Of a stretch of 64,000 nt of DNA, positions 37,018-46,898 are shown one piece after another. The stretch's first letter is position 1. The number at the start of each line of letters is the position of its first letter. The translations under genes were made by a program, and so were the position numbers. Where the stretch lies: positions 84,692-148,691 of the forward strand of contig NZ_KE386795.1 of the NCBI RefSeq assembly GCF_000428745.1. The letters are read 5' to 3'. The notes beneath the pieces are model-generated. The model did no database searches. It had not been told where the DNA came from and saw only the letters and a program-made list of their open reading frames with translations. The stretch comes from Veillonella magna DSM 19857 (GTDB lineage Bacteria > Bacillota > Negativicutes > Veillonellales > Veillonellaceae).

Positions 37018-37809
37018 ATGCTAGAACTTACGGGAATTGTGAAAACCTTTTTTAAAGGGACGGTAAATGAAAAAACGGCGCTCCGCGGTGTGGATTTGCG
37101 ATTGGAAAGCGGTGATTTTACGACGGTTATCGGCGGTAACGGGGCAGGTAAGAGTACGTTACTGAATTCCATTGCAGGTGTATTCCCTGTGGATGAAGGA
37201 AAAATTGTTATTAATGATACGGATGTAACAAAGATGCCGGAATATAAACGGGCTGCTTTTATCGGGCGTGTATTTCAGGATCCTATGCTGGGGACGGCAG
37301 GTAATATGCAAATAGAAGAAAATTTATTGCTAGCCTTACGCCGCGGTAAACGCATGGGTTTGAAATGGGCCTTTGTACCTAAAGAACGAGAATTTTTCAA
37401 AGAACGATTATCTTTGCTTGGCTTGGGTCTGGAAGATCGACTGACAGCGCGTATGGGATTGCTTAGCGGTGGTCAGCGTCAATCGATTACGTTGTTAATG
37501 GCGACGATGATGCGTCCTGATTTATTGTTGTTGGACGAACACACGGCAGCGCTGGATCCTAAAACAGCAGCTAATGTATTAACCTTAACGGAACAACTGG
37601 TTGAGGAACATAAGTTAACGACATTGATGATTACGCATAACATGCGCGATGCACTTCGTTACGGGAATCGCCTTATTATGATGGATAACGGAAAAATCAT
37701 TTTTGATGTTCGTGATGAAGAAAAGAAAAAACTCACCGTCAAAGATTTATTGGAACGTTTCGAGGTAGCCGGCGAAGGAGGCCTAAGCGACCGTATGATG
37801 TTGGGATAA
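37018..37809 (+). CDS. ABC transporter ATP-binding protein (TrpZ-like)
   Basis: The 263-residue ATPase shows Walker A GGNGAGKST near residue 40, a Q loop in VFQDPMLG, the signature LSGGQRQ near 148, Walker B LLLLDEHTAALDP near 168 and the H loop MITHNM near 202. It would energise uptake by the two preceding gene products. Start ATG 37018 has AAGGAGGGG before it; an ATG at 36991 lies inside the permease. Confidence 0.92.
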   Translation: MLELTGIVKTFFKGTVNEKTALRGVDLRLESGDFTTVIGGNGAGKSTLLNSIAGVFPVDEGKIVINDTDVTKMPEYKRAAFIGRVFQDPMLGTAGNMQIEENLLLALRRGKRMGLKWAFVPKEREFFKERLSLLGLGLEDRLTARMGLLSGGQRQSITLLMATMMRPDLLLLDEHTAALDPKTAANVLTLTEQLVEEHKLTTLMITHNMRDALRYGNRLIMMDNGKIIFDVRDEEKKKLTVKDLLERFEVAGEGGLSDRMMLG

Positions 37810-37813
37810 CCTC

Positions 37814-37842
37814 TTTACAGCAATACGGATATAGTGTATACT
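37814..37842 (+). promoter_or_regulatory. Sigma-A promoter of rpsO
   Basis: TTTACA (37814-37819), 17 bp, then TATACT (37837-37842). Transcription would start near 37849, leaving about a 97-base leader. Confidence 0.75.
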
Positions 37843-37848
37843 GACATA

Positions 37849-37940
37849 GGTCACCGATGAGAGTGGCTAACGCAGGCGAAGTAACCGACTTCTCCGACGA
37901 CTACTTCAGCTTTGCGAGGTTATGATAATTAAGGAGGATA
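37849..37940 (+). promoter_or_regulatory. rpsO leader, possible S15 autoregulatory RNA
   Basis: The leader has imperfect self-complementarity (the CGCAGGCGAAGT segment near 37872 against ACTTCAGCTTTGCG near 37902) ending shortly before the ribosome site. S15 proteins commonly repress their own mRNA through structured leaders with three-way junctions. The exact fold and S15 binding are inference. Confidence 0.45.
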
Positions 37941-37945
37941 CAGAA

Positions 37946-38212
37946 ATGTTAACTACTGAAGCAAAACAGGCAATCATTAAAGAATTTGCAGTTCATGAAG
38001 GCGACACCGGATCTCCGGAAGTACAGATTGCAATCTTGACTAATCGCATCACTTACTTGACGGAACACTTGAAAGAACACAAGAAAGACCATCATTCCCG
38101 TCGTGGTTTGTTGAAATTGGTTGGTCAGCGCCGTAACATGCTCGACTACCTTCGTCGCAAGGATATCGAACGTTACCGTGCAATCCTTGAAAAATTGAAC
38201 CTTCGCAAATAA
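37946..38212 (+). CDS. rpsO: 30S ribosomal protein S15
   Basis: The 88-residue product has the S15 family core ([19 protein letters not shown] near 16, [19 protein letters not shown] near 46). It binds the central domain of 16S rRNA. ATG 37946 follows AAGGAGG by 9 bases; an in-frame ATG at 37922 lies ahead of the ribosome site. It is monocistronic with promoter and terminator and is followed by pnp, a widespread order. Confidence 0.97.
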   Translation: MLTTEAKQAIIKEFAVHEGDTGSPEVQIAILTNRITYLTEHLKEHKKDHHSRRGLLKLVGQRRNMLDYLRRKDIERYRAILEKLNLRK

Positions 38213-38229
38213 TTTATTTGCTGATACGT

Positions 38230-38259
38230 ATAGGAGTGGCTATGGCCACTCCTATTTTT
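38230..38259 (+). terminator. Terminator between rpsO and pnp
   Basis: An 11-bp perfect stem (38230-38240 with 38245-38255) with the loop TATG and four following T residues. Confidence 0.9.
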
Positions 38260-38272
38260 GTAGATAAATAAA

Positions 38273-38301
38273 TTGCCTTTTTCGGCTATTTCCTTTAGAA
38301 T
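38273..38301 (+). promoter_or_regulatory. Promoter of pnp
   Basis: TTGCCT (38273-38278), 17 bp and TAGAAT (38296-38301). It gives a leader of about 80 bases. Confidence 0.6.
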
Positions 38302-38388
38302 AGTAGGGAAATCTAAAAATGTTTATAGTTATAAGAAAGCGACACAGGTCTTTACGATTTGTTGGATGTCGCCAGAGGAGGAATCGGA

Positions 38389-40458
38389 ATGGAACAATTC
38401 CAAATGGAATTAGCCGGTCGTACCCTAACGATTGAAACGGGGGAGTTGGCTAAGCAAGCAAGCGGTGCCGCATTGGTTCGCTATGGTGATACGGTAGTAT
38501 TAGTGACGGCTACAGGATCTAAAGAAGCTAAGGATATTGACTTTTTCCCGCTGACTGTTGATTATGAAGAAAAAATGTACGCCGTTGGCCGTATTCCGGG
38601 AGGCTTTGTAAAACGTGAAGGACGTCCTCCGGAAACAGCTATTTTACACAGTCGTTTAATTGACCGTCCGATTCGTCCTCTTTTTGATAAAGGATGCCGC
38701 AATGAGGTACATGTAGTGGCAACGGTATTATCTGTTGACCAAGATAACGCACCGGAAATTTGCGGTATGATTGGTGCTTCGGCGGCACTGGCTATTTCCG
38801 ATATCCCGTGGGCAGGTCCGATTGCGGGTGTACGTATGGGGCGTGTAAACGGTGAGTTTGTTGTTAACCCAACGGTAGCACAATTGGAAGAAAGTGATCT
38901 CAATGTTGTTGTAGCCGGTACAAAGGATGCTATTCTGATGGTTGAAGGCGGTGCTCAGGAGGTACCGGAAGAAGTACTGCTGGAAGTTATCATGACTGCA
39001 CACGAAGAAATCAAGCGTATCGTAGCATTCCAAGAAGACATGGTAGCTAAGGTAGGCAAGGAAAAGCGCGTGTTTCCTGTTCATGAAATTGATGAAGAAG
39101 TATCAAAGGCCGTACATGAATATGCACATGATGCTTTGGATAAAGCGGTTCGCTGTGCAGATAAACAGCAGCGTGACGCGCAGCAGGAAGCTGTGTTTGC
39201 TGAGGTGTTGGCTCATTTCGAAGAAATTTATCCGGAACAGATGCAAGATGTGTCCATGACATTAGAAAAAATGGTGAAGGAAATTGTTCGCCATATGATT
39301 ACCGTAGAAAAAATTCGTCCGGATGGTCGTAAATTGGATGAAGTGCGTCCGATTTCTGTACGCGTTGGGGTATTACCGCGCACACATGGTTCCGGATTGT
39401 TTACGCGTGGACAAACACAGGTATTGAATATCTGTACGTTAGCACCATTATCTGAAAAGCAAACAATCGATGGTATTGGTATCGAAACGGAAAAACGTTA
39501 TATCCATCATTATAACTTCCCGTCTTATTCGGTAGGGGAAACAAAATCATCTCGCGGCCCGGGACGTCGTGAAATTGGTCACGGGGCTTTGGCAGAACGT
39601 GCTTTGGTGCCTGTTATTCCGTCGGAAGAAGAATTTCCGTATGCCCTCCGCTTGGTATCTGAAGTGTTAGAATCTAATGGCTCCAGCTCTATGGCCAGTG
39701 TATGCGGCAGTACCTTATCCTTGATGGATGCCGGTGTACCGATTAAAGCCCCGGTAGCAGGGGTTGCTATGGGACTTGTAACCCAAGGTGAACATTACAC
39801 CATTTTGACGGATATTCAGGGCATGGAAGATGCACTGGGTGACATGGACTTTAAAGTAGCCGGTACGACAAAAGGTGTTACGGCAATTCAGATGGATATC
39901 AAGATTTCCGGTTTGTCCCGTGAAATACTCAGTGAAGCATTACAGCAGGCTCACAAAGGACGCATGCATATTATGGGCAAGATGATGGAAGTCATTGATG
40001 CTCCTCGTGGCGAAATGTCTCAGTGGGCACCGCGTATTATCACGATTCATATCGATCCGGATAAGATTCGCGATGTAATCGGTCAAGGTGGTAAAGTAAT
40101 TCGCGGAATCATTGAAGAAACTGGCACGAAGATTGATATCGAAGATGATGGTACTGTATACATTGCTTCCGTGGAAGCTGCCGGTGCCAACCGTGCTATC
40201 GAAATTATTACCAGCCTGACAAAGGAGCCTGAAGTAGGTGAAGTGTACATGGGTAAGGTAACACGTCTGATGAACTTCGGTGCTTTCGTAGAAATTTTGC
40301 CGGGTAAAGAAGGATTGGTACATATTTCTAAGCTCGCTAAAGAACGTGTGGAAAAAGTAGAAGACGTAGTTAATGTAGGCGATGAAATTATGGTTAAGGT
40401 TATTGAAATCGACAAACAGGGCCGCATTAACTTGTCTCGCAAAGACTGCTTAAAATAA
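38389..40458 (+). CDS. pnp: Polynucleotide phosphorylase
   Basis: PNPase degrades RNA 3' to 5' with phosphate, and can also polymerise, in the cytoplasm. The 689-residue protein has two RNase PH domains (about 1-220 and 310-540; [14 protein letters not shown] and [14 protein letters not shown]), an all-helical linker, KH (about 550-610; [15 protein letters not shown]) and S1 (about 618-688; [19 protein letters not shown]). Start ATG 38389 follows GAGGAGG; the in-frame upstream TTG is not needed. Confidence 0.98.
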   Translation: MEQFQMELAGRTLTIETGELAKQASGAALVRYGDTVVLVTATGSKEAKDIDFFPLTVDYEEKMYAVGRIPGGFVKREGRPPETAILHSRLIDRPIRPLFDKGCRNEVHVVATVLSVDQDNAPEICGMIGASAALAISDIPWAGPIAGVRMGRVNGEFVVNPTVAQLEESDLNVVVAGTKDAILMVEGGAQEVPEEVLLEVIMTAHEEIKRIVAFQEDMVAKVGKEKRVFPVHEIDEEVSKAVHEYAHDALDKAVRCADKQQRDAQQEAVFAEVLAHFEEIYPEQMQDVSMTLEKMVKEIVRHMITVEKIRPDGRKLDEVRPISVRVGVLPRTHGSGLFTRGQTQVLNICTLAPLSEKQTIDGIGIETEKRYIHHYNFPSYSVGETKSSRGPGRREIGHGALAERALVPVIPSEEEFPYALRLVSEVLESNGSSSMASVCGSTLSLMDAGVPIKAPVAGVAMGLVTQGEHYTILTDIQGMEDALGDMDFKVAGTTKGVTAIQMDIKISGLSREILSEALQQAHKGRMHIMGKMMEVIDAPRGEMSQWAPRIITIHIDPDKIRDVIGQGGKVIRGIIEETGTKIDIEDDGTVYIASVEAAGANRAIEIITSLTKEPEVGEVYMGKVTRLMNFGAFVEILPGKEGLVHISKLAKERVEKVEDVVNVGDEIMVKVIEIDKQGRINLSRKDCLK

Positions 40459-40602
40459 AAATCATGACAACCCGTTGTGGTTATATTGTGCAGAGTATAT
40501 GGCGGTTGCCTTCATAGTGTTGACGGCAGCCGCATTGCTTGACATGATGTAACTAGTTAGGGTGGCATAGTTATGAAATCAACCGATAAGGGAGTTATTT
40601 AG

Positions 40603-41049
40603 ATGGATATACGTGGATTTGAAGTCGTGTCCGCTTATGAAGAGGCAGATATTAATTTGCCGCAGCGAAAGACAGCGGAAAGTGCCGGCTATGATATTGA
40701 ATGTGCAGAAGAGGTAGAGATTCAACCGGGGGAAATGAGGTTAATCCCAACGGGGTTAAAAGCGTTTATGAATTATGATGAATATTTAGCAATTCATATT
40801 CGTTCCAGTATGGCGATTAAACGCGGATTGATGCTAGTGAACAGCACAGGAATTATAGACAGCGACTACTATAATAATGAAGATAATGAAGGACATATCC
40901 TAATTGCTATTCGTAATATGGGACATGAAACCGTAACCTTGGCTAAAGGAGAACGTGTAGCGCAGGGGATATTCTCTAAATATTTAGTAGCTACAGATGA
41001 TCAAGCGACGGGCATCCGTACCGGTGGGATAGGTAGCACGGGCAAGTAA
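40603..41049 (+). CDS. dut: dUTP diphosphatase
   Basis: Dut hydrolyses dUTP to dUMP to keep uracil out of DNA and feed thymidylate synthesis. The 148-residue product has the trimeric dUTPase motifs: AGYDIEC near 28, RSSMAIKRGLMLVNSTGIIDSDYY near 67-90 and a C-terminal RTGGIGSTGK that closes over the site. The DSDYYNNEDNEG variant of motif 3 is a longer loop than in Escherichia coli Dut and occurs in other Firmicutes. A G-rich hairpin (40502-40510 with 40525-40533) lies upstream. Confidence 0.94.
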   Translation: MDIRGFEVVSAYEEADINLPQRKTAESAGYDIECAEEVEIQPGEMRLIPTGLKAFMNYDEYLAIHIRSSMAIKRGLMLVNSTGIIDSDYYNNEDNEGHILIAIRNMGHETVTLAKGERVAQGIFSKYLVATDDQATGIRTGGIGSTGK

Positions 41050-41195
41050 TATCTTCTTGGTCATTAGAGCCATACAAAAAGAAATTTGTTTTGTCCCCGT
41101 AAATAATATATAGAAGGTTTTCGTTTTCTGTGATATAATCATACTAGAGTGTAGATGAAAAATTTTCGATATATTATCGATGGGAGGTTTTCTTG

Positions 41196-41684
41196 ATGAA
41201 TCAGAAAATTGCAAAAGCATTAAATGAACAGGTTATTTTTGAATTTAATTCCGCATACCTATATTTAGCAATGTCTTTGGCTATGGCTGATGCTCGTTTC
41301 AAAGGCTTTGCTGCATGGCTGCGCTTCCAGTATCAGGAAGAGATGGATCATGCATTTAAATTTGTGGATTATCTCGATAGCCGAAACGAAAGCGTAACCT
41401 TAGGCGATATCAAAGCGCATGCTGTTGATTTTACGGATCCCTTAAAGGTAGCCGAAGCAGTATACGCGCATGAACAGGTGATTACTGGTAAAATTAATGA
41501 TCTCTACACATTGGCTGTAGAAGAAAAAGATTATGCTACGGTAAATTTCCTCAACTGGTTTGTAACGGAACAGGTAGAAGAAGAAGCTAATGCACGTGAT
41601 TTGGTAGATGAATTTACATTTGCCGGTGATAGTCGCGCAAGCCAGTTGTTTGTGGATGCACGTTTAGGTGGTCGTGCTAAATAA
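41196..41684 (+). CDS. Non-haem ferritin
   Basis: The 162-residue four-helix protein has the ferritin pattern with the ferroxidase Glu in the FNSAYLYLAMSL helix (near 17), EEMDHAFKF near 48-56 and EQVEEE near 127. It stores iron as a mineral in a 24-mer. The ribosome site is GGGAGG before ATG 41196. A TATAAT at 41134-41139 may be the -10. It stands alone and ends at a hairpin. Methionine haem ligands of bacterioferritin are not evident. Confidence 0.93.
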   Translation: MNQKIAKALNEQVIFEFNSAYLYLAMSLAMADARFKGFAAWLRFQYQEEMDHAFKFVDYLDSRNESVTLGDIKAHAVDFTDPLKVAEAVYAHEQVITGKINDLYTLAVEEKDYATVNFLNWFVTEQVEEEANARDLVDEFTFAGDSRASQLFVDARLGGRAK

Positions 41685-41712
41685 TTCTTTGATTACTAAT
41701 TACATAGGTTTG

Positions 41713-41755
41713 AAAGAGTTGTTACAGTTATTGCTGTGACAACTCTTTTTCTTTT
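41713..41755 (+). terminator. Terminator after ferritin gene
   Basis: A 15-bp stem with one G-U pair (41713-41727 with 41734-41748), followed by TTCTTTTT. Confidence 0.9.
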
Positions 41756-42045
41756 TAAAGTATTCCGTTCACAAGGCTCTCGAGAAATGATATATAAGTA
41801 TTTATAAATTTTATGTTGCGTTAACTCGATGAACGTGTCTTTGTAGCTTATTATAAATGTATTTTGGTAGTTTGATTATATGTGTATATAAATAATCCTT
41901 GTTATTCTTGAATAATAGATGGATAGGGGGGTATAGAAATATAATGCTGATATGATGTTTGCCGGAGGCTGGTATGTTTAACCGTATGAATTAGTTTTTT
42001 GCAAAGATGAGAAAGGCTTCTTTGAAGTTTTTTATAAAAAGTTTA
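41756..42045. other. AT-rich gap before ctsR
   Basis: About 290 bp of AT-rich DNA with no gene that I can support. The operator and promoter of ctsR begin at its right end. Confidence 0.4.
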
Positions 42046-42141
42046 ACTTTTTGACTTTTTGCGCTTGACAAAAGTCAAAAAGTCTAATATTATATAGCCA
42101 AGGTCAAAAGAACAAAAGAGCAAAAGACCAAAAAGTAAAAA
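42046..42141 (+). promoter_or_regulatory. CtsR-type operator and promoter of the ctsR-clpC operon
   Basis: The promoter is TTGACA (42065-42070), 17 bp and TATTAT (42088-42093). A 14-bp perfect inverted repeat (42046-42059 with 42070-42083) made of GTCAAA-like heptads overlaps the -35. Downstream of the -10, from 42102, four or five octamers of the form GxxCAAAA follow (GGTCAAAA, GAACAAAA, GAGCAAAA, GACCAAAA, AGTAAAAA). CtsR of Bacillus binds tandem GGTCAAA heptads, so this region should be the autoregulated, heat-inducible control site. Confidence 0.85.
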
Positions 42142-42204
42142 AGAAGTGATGTATATGAGTCATCGATCAAGATGTCATCAAGAGAATATAATGAGGTGAT
42201 GATT

Positions 42205-42672
42205 ATGGGAATCTTGGCAGATCGGATTGAACAATTCATTTTGGAGAAACTCTTAGAAGAACAAGAACAAGCGATAGTGTTGCGCCGTAATGAATTGGCC
42301 GATGAACTTGAATGCGCCCCATCACAAATCAGTTATGTATTGAGTACTCGTTTTTCTACTGATAGAGGTTTTACCGTAGAGTCTCGTCGGGGCTTGGGCG
42401 GCTTTATCAGTATAACCCGTATTCCGGCTTCTGAAAATGCTGTGCCTCAGCAGGTGAAGAAAGAAGCCGTTCAAGATAAAAAGCCACTTACACTTGGTGC
42501 AGTAGATAATGCCTTATTTGATTTGATAAAGCATAAACTACTGACCAAGCGAGAGGCTGCGTTTCTTCACGAGGCGTTTGCGATTTTGATGGAAGAGTCC
42601 AATCAAGAGCAGCGGACAAAGCAGGTTCGTCGTTTATACGATGCGGTACTAAAATTAACGAGGGAGGCATAA
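42205..42672 (+). CDS. ctsR: Class III heat-shock repressor CtsR
   Basis: CtsR blocks clp genes until heat or protein stress relieves it. The 155-residue protein has the winged helix-turn-helix domain (ILADRIEQFILEKLLE..., CAPSQISYVLSTRF, ESRRGLGGFISI, where the glycine-rich wing touches DNA) and a helical C-terminal part. Start ATG 42205 has GAGGTG 6 bases upstream and gives the normal length. Upstream in-frame codons at 42172 and 42199 fit worse. It is first gene of ctsR-mcsA-mcsB-clpC. Confidence 0.95.
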   Translation: MGILADRIEQFILEKLLEEQEQAIVLRRNELADELECAPSQISYVLSTRFSTDRGFTVESRRGLGGFISITRIPASENAVPQQVKKEAVQDKKPLTLGAVDNALFDLIKHKLLTKREAAFLHEAFAILMEESNQEQRTKQVRRLYDAVLKLTREA

Positions 42673-42675
42673 GCT

Positions 42676-43212
42676 ATGCTTTGTGATGAATGTAAGAAAA
42701 AAGAAGCTACTGTCCATATGACAAGCGTAATTAATAATAAGAAGACCGAAAGTCACTTATGTGCGGACTGTGCGGCTAAGCACGGTGGCTCCGGAAGTCC
42801 CTTTGGTACTTTCGGATTTGGCGGAAGCATTTTTGATAATGATTTCTTCACTAACGATTTCTTTACCAATGCGGTATATCCTGACGGAATGTTGGGACGA
42901 CGAGGCCAAACGTGCAGCGGTTGCGGTATGACTTTCGCCGATTTTAATCGAACAGGAAAGTTTGGATGTGACCGGTGTTATGAAACGTTTGCCAGCGAAA
43001 TTGATCCGTTGGTAAAACGTTTACAAGGGTCATTGGACTATGAAGGTCGTGTACCGGGACGAGGTACAGGGGTGTTTAAGACAAAACATCAGATTAAACG
43101 ACTGCGTCAAGAATTGACAAAAGCAATTCAGGCAGAACATTTTGAAGAAGCAGCTAAGCTGCGCGATGAAATTAAAGTCTTGGAAGATTCATTGCAGCAA
43201 GGCGAAGCGTAA
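42676..43212 (+). CDS. mcsA: McsA, activator of the protein arginine kinase
   Basis: The 178-residue protein has an N-terminal zinc finger (CDECKKKEATVH...CADC), a second CxxC pair (CSGCGMTF ... CDRCYETF near 80-98) and a UvrB/UvrC motif at the C terminus (about 138-172). McsA activates McsB. Spacing is 3 bp from ctsR and 12 bp to mcsB. Confidence 0.94.
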   Translation: MLCDECKKKEATVHMTSVINNKKTESHLCADCAAKHGGSGSPFGTFGFGGSIFDNDFFTNDFFTNAVYPDGMLGRRGQTCSGCGMTFADFNRTGKFGCDRCYETFASEIDPLVKRLQGSLDYEGRVPGRGTGVFKTKHQIKRLRQELTKAIQAEHFEEAAKLRDEIKVLEDSLQQGEA

Positions 43213-43224
43213 GGAGGGATTACG

Positions 43225-44292
43225 ATGTTAGATCGAATTTTGGATGAGCCTCTCAGTAATTGGCTGAAACGGCCGGAACAAAGTGATACGAAAGAACACA
43301 TCGTTATTTCCAGTCGCATTCGTTTGGCTCGTAACTTTAAAGATATAGTATTTACCAATCGTCAAGACAAAGAAGCACTGGCGAAGGTCGACACTATGAT
43401 GCGAGGTATCTTGGGAGTATTAAAGAAGGCTGACGGTCATGAATACTCTAGTATCAGCCTTGATAAGCTGTCGGATGCGGAACGGGAAATCCTAGTGGAA
43501 AAGCATTTGATTAGTCCGGCTATGGCACAGAAAGCACCATATAGAGCGTTGGTTGTATCCGATGATGCATCTGTAGCCGTTATGGTGAATGAAGAAGATC
43601 ACATTCGTATACAAGCAATGGCACCGGGGCTTGATTTAAGCAGTGCTTATGCTCATGCGGTGCAGGTAGATGATGCAATTGAAAGTAAATACGATTACGC
43701 ATTTAATGAACATTTCGGCTACTTAACAGCATGTCCTACCAATGTGGGGACGGGCATGAGAGCTTCGGTTATGATGCATCTGCCGGCACTGGTAATGACA
43801 GGACGTATTAACCGCGTAGTACGCAGCATTTTACAGTTAGGCTATTCTGTACGAGGACTGTACGGTGAAGGTTCGGATGCATTGGGACATATTTATCAAG
43901 TATCCAATCAGTTAACAATGGGCATCAGCGAAGAGGATACTATTGCGCAGCTTGAAAAGGTTATTAACGGTTTGGTTGCGGAAGAACGTAAGGCGCGTCA
44001 GGCACTGCATGACGGTGACTGGGAAGCCTTTGAAGATAGAGTATGGCGTGCATATGGCACTTTGGAATATGCACGTCGCCTGTCCGGCGAAGAAGCGTTG
44101 TCGCTGTTAAGCGATGTACAACTGGGCATGGACATGGAAATATTGCCGAAAAAGGGTGATACATTCTTTAACGAATTAATTGTGATAACAAGACCGAATT
44201 TCTTGGCGAAGTATGCCGGTAAAGATGCGATGACAGCATCTGAACGAGATAGTTATCGCGCTAAAGTGATTCGTTCTTATATAGAAAAATGA
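43225..44292 (+). CDS. mcsB: Protein arginine kinase McsB
   Basis: McsB phosphorylates arginines in proteins, marking them for ClpC-ClpP degradation and inactivating CtsR. The 355-residue guanido kinase-type enzyme shows ISSRIRLARN near 28-37, the catalytic region with CPTNVGTGMRASV near 170, and HIYQVSNQ near 216. The operon with its activator, target repressor and effector ATPase supports the assignment. Confidence 0.96.
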   Translation: MLDRILDEPLSNWLKRPEQSDTKEHIVISSRIRLARNFKDIVFTNRQDKEALAKVDTMMRGILGVLKKADGHEYSSISLDKLSDAEREILVEKHLISPAMAQKAPYRALVVSDDASVAVMVNEEDHIRIQAMAPGLDLSSAYAHAVQVDDAIESKYDYAFNEHFGYLTACPTNVGTGMRASVMMHLPALVMTGRINRVVRSILQLGYSVRGLYGEGSDALGHIYQVSNQLTMGISEEDTIAQLEKVINGLVAEERKARQALHDGDWEAFEDRVWRAYGTLEYARRLSGEEALSLLSDVQLGMDMEILPKKGDTFFNELIVITRPNFLAKYAGKDAMTASERDSYRAKVIRSYIEK

Positions 44293-44303
44293 GGTGATGG
44301 GAT

Positions 44304-46736
44304 ATGATGCAACGATTTACAGACGGAGCACAACGAGCATTAGCAATTGCTCAGGAAAAAGCAAAGGAGTTCGGCCATGATTATGTGGGTACAGAACACT
44401 TATTGCTTGGTTTATTAGAAGAAAAAAACAGCGTTGCCGCTAAGGCATTGCATAAATTAGGTTTACAGGATAAAGAGGCAGAAAAGGCTGTTCTTGATGC
44501 AGTCGGTCGCGGTTCTAATCATGGCGATACATTATACATGACACCGCGTACGAAACGAGTTCTTGAATTGGCTGTGGATAGTGCTAACCGCATGCAACAC
44601 AGCTATGTGGGTAGCGAACATATTTTGCTAGGCATTCTCAGTGATGGCGGCGGCGTGGCAGTAGCTGTTTTACAGGCATTCGGTATTCGTGCCGAAGATA
44701 TTGTAAAGGAAATTCAGGCTATGGTTGGTCGTGAAGGTGGCAGTAGTTCCGAAAGCGCCGGCGCTAACAGCGATCTCGGCGAAATAGCCGACTATGCCGT
44801 TGATTTGAACGAAGCAGCTAAACAAGGAAAGATTGATCCGGTTATCGGCCGTGACAATGAAATTAATCGTGTTATTCAAATTTTGAGTCGTCGTACGAAA
44901 AACAATCCGGTACTTATCGGTGAACCGGGCGTAGGTAAAACGGCGATTGCCGAAGGATTGGCGCAGCGCATCGTAAGTCAGAACGTGCCGGAAATCTTAC
45001 GTAACAAACGTATTATTTCGCTAAGCTTGTCTTCCATGGTAGCCGGTGCCAAATATCGTGGTGAATTTGAAGAACGGCTGAAAAAAGTTATTGATGAAGT
45101 ACAGTCTCATGATGATATGATTGTGTTCATTGACGAATTACATACATTGATTGGGGCCGGTGCTTCTGAAGGTGCTATGGATGCGGCAAATATTTTAAAA
45201 CCGGCGTTGGCTCGCGGTAGCTTCCAAGTTATCGGTGCGACTACGCTGGATGAATATAAGAAACATATTGAAAAAGATGCAGCTTTGGAACGTCGTTTCC
45301 AACCGGTACAGGTAGGTGAACCGAGTGAAGAAGATGCATTGGAAATTTTGAAGGGGTTACGCGATCGGTATGAAGCATTCCATAAAGCAAAAATTACCGA
45401 TGAAGCATTAAAGGCCGCCGTAGAATTGTCCAGTCGGTATATTTCCGATCGTTTCTTACCGGATAAGGCCATCGACGTTATGGATGAAGCAGCTTCTAAA
45501 GTGCGCATGCGCGTATTTACCGCTTCGCCGGATGTTAAGAAGTTGGAAGCAGAGTTAGCTGATGTACGCAAAGAAAAAGAGGCAGCCATTACGGCACAGA
45601 ACTTTGAAGAAGCTGCTAAACTGCGTGACCGTGAAAAAGCATTGACGGAGGATATCGAAGCTAAGCAAGAAGCCCGTTCCAAAGAAGATGAAGAAAAATT
45701 AGTTGTTACGGAAGAAGATGTTGCCGAAGTCGTATCCGATTGGAGCGGTGTACCGGTAGCGCGTATTGCCGAAGAAGAATCGCAACGACTCCTTCGTTTG
45801 GAAGATGAATTGCATGAACGCGTAGTAGGTCAGAATGAAGCCGTAGTAGCCGTAGCTAAGGCAGTACGTCGTGCACGGGCCGGCTTAAAAGATCCGAAAC
45901 GGCCTATCGGTTCGTTCCTCTTCTTAGGACCGACCGGGGTAGGGAAAACCGAATTGGCCCGTTCCTTGGCAGCTAGTCTGTTCGGTGACGAAAATGCTAT
46001 GATTCGACTTGATATGTCGGAATACATGGAAAAACATACTGTGTCTCGCTTGGTTGGGGCACCTCCCGGATATGTTGGTTATGATGAAGGCGGTCAATTG
46101 ACGGATGCGGTACGTCGTAAACCATATAGCGTAATCCTTTTTGACGAAGTTGAAAAAGCCCATGCAGATTTCTTCAATATTTTGCTCCAGGTATTGGATG
46201 ATGGCCGTCTGACGGATAACCAAGGTCGTACCGTTGATTTCAGAAATACGGTTATTATCATGACCAGTAACTTAGGTGCTAAATTCCTTAAAACGGATGA
46301 TGCAGCTGTGATGGGATTCTTAGCCGGTAAGAATAAAGATGGCAAAGAAGCAAACGATAATTTTGAAGAAGCCAAGAAATCGACGATGGAAGCAGTAAAA
46401 CGTCATTTCAGACCTGAATTCTTGAATCGTATCGATGAAATGATTGTATTCCACCCGTTAACCGGCGATGATTTAAGCAAGATTGTCACCATCCTGTTGC
46501 GCTCCGTAACAAAACGTTTACACGAACGCGGATTGGAATTGGAAATCAGCGATGATGCTATGAAGTTATTGGTAAAAGAAGGTTCCGACTTTGCCTTTGG
46601 TGCACGCCCGCTGAAACGTGCTATTCAAAGACTTATTGAGGATCCGATTTCTGACTTGATTTTGAAAGGAGAGGCTAAGGAAGGTAGTACCATCAAAGCA
46701 GAAGCTAAGGATGGCGAAATTGAATTGACGGTATAA
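44304..46736 (+). CDS. clpC: Clp ATPase ClpC
   Basis: ClpC is the hexameric unfoldase that feeds ClpP. The 810-residue protein has two N-terminal Clp repeats (1-145), D1 AAA domain (Walker A GEPGVGKT near 208, Walker B IVFIDELH near 274), a UVR-containing coiled-coil middle domain (about 410-470) and D2 (GPTGVGKT near 545, FDEVEKAH near 614). The middle domain distinguishes ClpC from ClpA. It ends the operon core; a hairpin lies before radA. Confidence 0.97.
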   Translation: MMQRFTDGAQRALAIAQEKAKEFGHDYVGTEHLLLGLLEEKNSVAAKALHKLGLQDKEAEKAVLDAVGRGSNHGDTLYMTPRTKRVLELAVDSANRMQHSYVGSEHILLGILSDGGGVAVAVLQAFGIRAEDIVKEIQAMVGREGGSSSESAGANSDLGEIADYAVDLNEAAKQGKIDPVIGRDNEINRVIQILSRRTKNNPVLIGEPGVGKTAIAEGLAQRIVSQNVPEILRNKRIISLSLSSMVAGAKYRGEFEERLKKVIDEVQSHDDMIVFIDELHTLIGAGASEGAMDAANILKPALARGSFQVIGATTLDEYKKHIEKDAALERRFQPVQVGEPSEEDALEILKGLRDRYEAFHKAKITDEALKAAVELSSRYISDRFLPDKAIDVMDEAASKVRMRVFTASPDVKKLEAELADVRKEKEAAITAQNFEEAAKLRDREKALTEDIEAKQEARSKEDEEKLVVTEEDVAEVVSDWSGVPVARIAEEESQRLLRLEDELHERVVGQNEAVVAVAKAVRRARAGLKDPKRPIGSFLFLGPTGVGKTELARSLAASLFGDENAMIRLDMSEYMEKHTVSRLVGAPPGYVGYDEGGQLTDAVRRKPYSVILFDEVEKAHADFFNILLQVLDDGRLTDNQGRTVDFRNTVIIMTSNLGAKFLKTDDAAVMGFLAGKNKDGKEANDNFEEAKKSTMEAVKRHFRPEFLNRIDEMIVFHPLTGDDLSKIVTILLRSVTKRLHERGLELEISDDAMKLLVKEGSDFAFGARPLKRAIQRLIEDPISDLILKGEAKEGSTIKAEAKDGEIELTV

Positions 46737-46845
46737 CTGCAAGGCACGTCCTCACCGAAACAGATATCATCAACAAGAGAATTAATATTGCAACTTTAGC
46801 TAATACATGATACATTACAGATAGTAATGCAGGGATTAGCGATGG

Positions 46846-46883
46846 AAATCACGAATACTGTAACAGGTATTCGTGATTTTTTT
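46846..46883 (+). terminator. Terminator between clpC and radA
   Basis: A 13-bp perfect stem (46846-46858 with 46867-46879) is followed by TTTT. Some read-through into radA is likely, given the short gap. Confidence 0.9.
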
Positions 46884-46898
46884 ATATAAGGAGGATGT

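Noticed and set aside
42102-42141. Short repeats that might be read as a CRISPR array
   Set aside because: Repeats are eight bases with no spacers and lie at the ctsR promoter, so they are operator sites.
45107-45682. 191-residue open frame on the minus strand inside clpC
   Set aside because: It is the shadow of a strongly coding plus-strand gene, with low-complexity Ser/Ala composition and no ribosome site.
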